Below, piece by piece: positions 59,680 to 64,000 of a stretch of 64,000 bases of DNA. Each line of letters starts with the position of its first letter. The first letter of the stretch is position 1. A program made the position numbers and the translations under genes. Below the pieces are notes generated by a model. That model did not search any database. It worked only from the letters and a program-made list of their open reading frames with translations, and was not told the origin of the DNA. The stretch is from Sinonovacula constricta (Eukaryota; Mollusca; Bivalvia; Cardiida; Solecurtidae), in the NCBI GenBank assembly GCA_007844125.1, contig CM017571.1:1804077-1868076 (forward strand), written 5' to 3'.

Positions 59680-59683
59680 TGTA

Positions 59684-59745
<62 letters not shown>

Positions 59746-61012
59746 AACATAAATAAATTTATTGAAAACATATTTATATGTGCATATTTTGTGATTATGG
59801 TTAAGCTATTTATTAAATATCTCTGCTTATTGCCTCAAATATTTTGTGATAGTAATACCAATATACGTACGTATTGTAATATTTATTTATCGTTGATAAC
59901 ATCATCACATAGAACATAAATGTAGAGTGTCTTATTTCTGTTTTGTATATTGTTTAGTTGTTATGATGATGTTCGTCATAAAAGACCAAATTTAATTAAG
60001 TTGATTCTGTTCTTTAACAATATTTTATTGATACAAACCAATGGAAACTCCGTAAGTTATTTTCATTGCGACAAGTTGCAGAAGATTTATATAGTTGCTA
60101 TATGACCTAGCAATATAAAACACAAACAAGTTATTTTGCGGATATAACATGCAAAAAAAGAAAAGAATTTATCATTTTGTGTAAGATAATTTACCACAAG
60201 ATAAAAAAACACGAGTATTTTGGTTACAATACCCTATTCCTTTCAAAAATGTACCCGTTCAGGTTAAATTGAAAGTAGAGTACTCGTTCATCTATCATAG
60301 GCATAATCTCGCTATTGCCAAATTATATATTCCTTACCTTTTTCGCAATTGCTTTTATTATATTTTCCGCCATTTGTAACTCCCGTTCCCGTTTCCGTTC
60401 CTGTCGTTCCCGTTCTCGTTCCCGTTCCTGTCGTTCCCATTCCCGTTCCCGTTCCTGTCGTTCTCGTTCCCGTTCCTGTCGTTCCCATTCTCGTTCCCGT
60501 TCCTGTCGTTCCCATTCTCGTTCCCGTTCATGTGGTTCCCATTCCCGTTCCTGTCGTTCTTGATATTCTCCCGTAAATAGAAATCTAAAAAAATTTCTGA
60601 TCGATCTGAAGAGGCCATACAGGATTTCAGCCTAGAAAAACAAAAGACCATTGCTGCTGTAATGATATAATGAAATAAAAGTCTTGGTAATAACTATTAA
60701 TAAATATATAAGTTGTTCTACAAGTCTTACGTTAAAAGAATAGTAATACTCGATTAATTAAGAACAATTATAAAGTTACGAGAAGATAATTACTTGCATG
60801 GTACCATTGCAGGCATTATGTTAGCGAATAACACTGAAATAAGTTAAATATTGCTATGGTAATATCAAAGCCTGTATACAAACTATTAAAATAGTTAAAA
60901 ACCAGTACAGCATTGCATTTTTTAAGTTTTTGGAAGTTGTCGTCTTCTTTGTGTTATCGTTATAACTAGCAAAATGTTTGTTTTTGTATTGGGATGTTGT
61001 TGTTGCTGTTGT

Positions 61013-61045
<33 letters not shown>

Positions 61046-61166
61046 GGATGATAATGATGTGATGGATTATTATAGCTGTGATGAAAGTTATATATGTGAT
61101 ACTCACAAAATTACTAAAGATGTCTACTACCAAAGCTTGTTGTTCTGTGGGTGTCAAAACTGACAT
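58918..61166 (-). CDS. Glu/Arg-rich helix protein, 178 aa, function unknown
   Basis: Three minus-strand exons (61166-61107, 60631-60338, 59100-58918) join in phase 0 with good splice signals, giving 178 residues. Residues 1-40 are mixed and partly amphipathic (MSVLTPTEQQALVVD; ILYGLFRSIRNFFRFLF). Residues about 43-106 consist of Glu, Arg, Gln and Trp in a 9-residue pattern (ERQEREREW). This charge pattern forms long single helices or coiled coils. A hydrophilic end follows (DPNLAAAMTLALIRGDTEDL; DDEIDHDKSKKKAEKYLKP). The amphipathic segment could touch a membrane; that is inference. I know no named family. A non-coding 5' exon upstream is likely, because ATG lies 12 bases inside an exon with its own acceptor. 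Confidence 0.75.
59416..59645 (-). mobile_element. SINE-B, minus strand, near full length
   Basis: The minus strand reads GATTAGAGTCGCTGACTTGT, then ATCTGCGGTGCGCCGGTGGT, GTCTTCCTCCACCAATAATT, ATGACCATAACTGTGTCGG and an A-rich tail. This copy defines the family's 3' half well. It lies in the second intron of the helix gene, with a GT repeat directly against its head. Confidence 0.8.
59649..59740. repeat. (GT)n microsatellite
   Basis: About 90 bases of GT with a GTATGTATGT interruption. Confidence 0.95.
60338..60631 (-). CDS. helix gene, middle exon (coding minisatellite)
   Basis: Acceptor TTGTTTTTCTAG (60632) and donor AAAAAG|GTAAGG (60337). It has 98 codons, phase 0-0. The repeat unit is 27 bases (nine residues, E-R-Q-E-R-E-R-E-W), with shortened units in between. 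All six frames look open across it, but only the frame giving AEILYGLF... and ELQMAENIIKAIAKK joins both neighbours. Confidence 0.8.
61012..61048. repeat. (GAT)n microsatellite
   Basis: Eleven or so GAT units. The poly-Asp and poly-Ile frames are products of it. It lies in the first intron of the helix gene. Confidence 0.95.
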
Positions 61167-61177
61167 AAAGATGAACA
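61107..61177 (-). CDS. helix gene, first coding exon
   Basis: Acceptor TATATTTTCAG (61178) and donor TTT|GTGAGT (61106). Coding starts at ATG 61166 (MSVLTPTEQQALVVDIFSNF, 20 codons); bases 61167-61177 would be 5' untranslated, unless an upstream coding exon continues in phase 1. Confidence 0.65.
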
Positions 61178-62200
61178 CTGAAAATATAAGAAATTTTTTT
61201 TTAATTATTATCCAGGATGTAACAAACGTTTGTGGATTGAAACACTTCCAGTTTCCAAACTTCACAGCACTTATATTCATGACAGTTTTCCGCTTCTAAT
61301 ACTAGTGTGAACTGAACGTATGAAGTATGACTACTTACCATCGCTGTAAGTTTAGCTAGTCAATATCATTAAAACTGCACTGCGTTAAAATATATCAAAA
61401 TTGTCATGAAGAAAAGTTATCAAGATGCCACCGAAAACCATTACAAAAATGTCAGCATAGACATTCGAACAAAAGATCCTATAGCACTTTAAACTCGCGA
61501 ACAGCATATCTCATAATGCGTTTGGCCCTAATAAAACAACACAAATTATCAAGGATGTTTGACGCCCACTGAGCCATGGGGAGTTTGCTTTTAAAGCAAG
61601 AAGATAACTAGGAACCAAACTATTTGCTACTTTGCTTTCTTCCTTGTTGTCTGCTCTCCAGATCGGCACCAACGAATAAATTTCAAGTAATAAATCTTTA
61701 TTTTCATTTGCGCACAGATTTGCATTCTTTGCGTTTTGTTTTAACACTTTACAGGACCTCTAAGAGTAACGTTGAAACCCCGAAGACTACCACGAGTACC
61801 TTTTCCCGTTAGTAATCATAATACAACATGGCGGCTTTGGTCAAAATACAAGTATCAAATGTCTAAAATGGACACAATTTCAAAGTCAATATACCAATTT
61901 TATCATGATTTCATCCAATTTAAAATTAATTTTGCGGTATTGTATTTTTCACCAATAACCCAGTTAGATTTCTAACAATCCTAGATATTCCGACAGACAG
62001 GTTACAGCGCACCAAAATGTTTGTAAGGGTGTCTAGAAAAAAAATTCTCAAATGTACTCAAAAATAAACTAATTTGTGCTATATGAAATCGAATGGTTTC
62101 CATGGCAACCATCGTGAAATTTTGATAGGAGTGTATGTTTAGAAAAATGCTTATAACTTTTCCAAAAATGGTGATATAAGTATTAAACTGGTACTCTGTT
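61178..62200. other. region upstream of the helix gene
   Basis: Probably holds the promoter and a non-coding exon of the helix gene. A plus-strand start-like AACATGGCGGCTTTGG (61828) followed by AAAATACAA|GTATC is a weak candidate for a gene leaving rightward. Nothing else is recognised. Confidence 0.35.
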
Positions 62201-62219
62201 AAAGGTCATTGAATGGCCA

Positions 62220-63000
62220 TTATGCTCAATTATGCAAATTAGCACTTATTAATATTTATAAATTTTAATGAGAATATAAAAAACTTTATTTTTTATTAGA
62301 TTCTTTTTATTTAAAAGCAATAATCAAATAAACTCAACATTTTCTTAAGTAATTTGCATACCCTTATTTGTCTCACACATGTTGGTGTAAGTTTAATATG
62401 ATTTACCTTATTCTATTATTTCTTTTTTATTTACTTTTGTCCAAATTTTCCTAATTCAATCCTAATGCATAATTTATAATTTGGCTAGAAGTCTGCTTAT
62501 AACTAACAATAACATCGAAGAATACTTTTTGTAACGTTCTGTAAGCGGAGGCTTTCACTGAACTTATAATCGAAAAAAATAATTATGCAAATTAGCCAAC
62601 ATGAATATTCATATCTTAATGGAAAACTAAAAATAGACTTTCATTTAATTTAAAAGCCAGATTCAAACAAACTGAACATATTTAAAAGTTAAATAGTCAT
62701 CTCTCTTAACCTGATACAAGTTGATTAAAGTTTTGTATAAATTGATCTAATTAATTATGCAAATTTGCCAACATGAATAAATGTATTCATATATCTTATC
62801 AAGAATCTAAATGTAGATTGTCGAATACAACATAACAGAATTTCACTTGTATATGTCCCTGTTAAGTGTAAGTAATGTCTCTTATGTTAAATCTGTAATT
62901 TTCTGCTATCCAATGTGGTGCATTCTCTTTCACCAACATTATAAAACATTGACATGTCCAACACTTCAAAGTATTTGTAGACAACTCATTTGCATGTTTT
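62220..63000. repeat. diverged repeats carrying octamer motifs
   Basis: The core TTATGCAAATT recurs at about 62230, 62583 and 62756. The inverse AATTTGCAT lies at about 62352 and ATTTGCAT at about 62989. The blocks after 62583 and 62756 share further sequence (GCCAACATGAATA...CATATCTTA). Spacing is roughly 170-175 bases or a multiple. Confidence 0.6.
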
Positions 63001-64000
63001 AGATATTTTTTCCGCGATATTTCTTAGTAGACAGGCAAAACCTAGTTATACATATTAAATCTAGTCAAGATAACGTGACAATTGTATTTTTCAGTTTCAT
63101 TGACAATTATATCACAAGCCAATTGGCAGGATGAAAATAAACAATTTTTGGCCTCAGTATTTCTTCTGTAATATCGGCTGCATAAATTAAACATTATATC
63201 AGAGTTTACTGAATAATGAACAACCGAGTTATGACCAGTGGTGGTCAGACAGTTTTGTGTGCTCACGTATAGCACCAACATTGGACCACAGCCCTTACCC
63301 CTCGGAATGCTCCACCTAACATAAATAGACAAACATTTTGCTATTCATTTAAAATTCCCGTAATTTATGGAAATCATCAGAGGGCTTTATATTCTGGAAA
63401 CATATCGCTGTGGTCACTGTGATGTGATTGGACGGACCGTCATTATATGAAATAAATTAAAATATAATACGCATCATGCACCGTATTGCCAATGCCACAC
63501 CATCCGGGTGATACCAGATACTGATTTCAGTTACTAATCTCAGTTGTTGAACTCACTATGGAACAACAGGTATACCAGTACTTTGTAAATCAATTACAAC
63601 GCTATCATTTTTATAAACAAGGAACATTTTCACCTTAAGTGCAAACTTTAATTTTGTGAAGCAAATGTCAGAAAATGTGCAAATAAATCTTCTTGTCACT
63701 TGTGTAAATACATGTACATGATGACTTGACCTAATTTGGTAAGTATATATTAAGGGTAAGTTTTAGAGTAATTAACCGCCCATATTATACTTTGTAGAAC
63801 ATTCATTTTAGAAGACTATATCCAGTATATTTAATACAAATTATTATTACAGACAGCATGTTTAAGGAATCATACATTACCTGTTAATGTTTTCAAATAT
63901 GTCTTAAAATATAAAGTGACCAATGTCACCTTTAATTTATTTTAAAATGCCTTAAAAGTATCTGTAGTCTGGACTATCACCTTCAGAAAATTCTTTGATT
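63001..64000. other. right edge of the window, no gene seen
   Basis: A minus frame (63332-63042) includes GKGCGPMLVLY before a GTGAGC donor-like site, but no family match or partner exon was found. Confidence 0.35.

Noticed and set aside
59395..59919. 174-codon frame with Cys-Val repeats
   Set aside because: It reads through an inverted SINE-B and a GT microsatellite within an intron of the helix gene.
60315..60576. Plus-strand Ser/Arg-rich and Val/Pro-rich frames
   Set aside because: Antisense shadows of the repeat exon of the helix gene; splice phases support only the minus-strand Glu/Arg frame.
63042..63332. 96-codon minus frame with a GTGAGC donor-like site
   Set aside because: The acceptor-like TATGTTAG gives only a short exon in the right phase and there is no partner exon; too weak to call.
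1..64000. CRISPR arrays, bacterial operons, defence islands, rRNA genes
   Set aside because: No regularly spaced short repeats with unique spacers, no ribosome-binding-site-led gene runs and no rRNA-like sequence. The window is eukaryotic.

Overview
This is an intron-rich, AT-rich animal nuclear sequence. There is no operon structure, and the coding potential sits in short pieces with GT-AG borders. The window is dominated by SINEs, LINE remains, terminal-inverted-repeat elements and microsatellites. The tRNA-headed SINEs with an A-rich or AAAC-like tail, the CUB/LDLa receptor and the LINE types fit a bivalve mollusc best. That placement is inference; I cannot name a species.

Genes. I can assemble three spliced genes, all on the minus strand. 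(1) 29007-35454+: a small protein whose last exon carries the second half of a RING-like zinc-binding fold; three exons join in one consistent phase. (2) 36053-40377+: a membrane protein with an extracellular CUB domain, one LDL-receptor class A module, a transmembrane helix and probably a Y/P/Q-rich cytoplasmic tail; the 5' end and two junctions are unresolved. (3) 58918-61177: a 178-residue protein of unknown function that assembles without any phase conflict. Its middle is a long Glu/Arg/Gln helix with regularly spaced Trp, encoded by a minisatellite. Weaker single-exon candidates lie at 1994-2191 (+), 16005-16126 (+) and 58724-58906 (+).

Layout. 1-850: decayed L1/Tx1-type LINE end. 1726-2300: GC-richer, promoter-like island. 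3227-15872: about 12.6 kb made of three tandem copies of a roughly 4.1-kb unit, bounded at both ends by the same SINE (n units, n+1 SINEs). 15873-28860: mostly AT-rich sequence with scattered SINEs and a long CT tract. 28860-35640: RING-like gene whose introns hold a 2.0-kb hAT-like element with 8-bp target duplications, several SINEs, a MITE and a LINE tail. 35900-40400: CUB/LDLa gene with a 1.7-kb purine-rich intron. 42650-46760: MITE, SINE and a CR1/jockey-like LINE, catalytically dead, with a (TAA)n tail. 49133-52793: a 3.66-kb element with inverted ends and direct CGTTTCC-type arrays just inside them. 56385-58110: second LINE relic with a frame-shifting 74-bp duplication. 58700-61200: the helix gene. 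62200-63000: repeats carrying octamer (ATGCAAAT) motifs.

The most unusual items are the SINE-bounded triplication with mosaic units, the minisatellite-encoded helix protein, and the 3.66-kb inverted-end element. I found no prokaryotic-type system, CRISPR array, rRNA or genuine tRNA gene.
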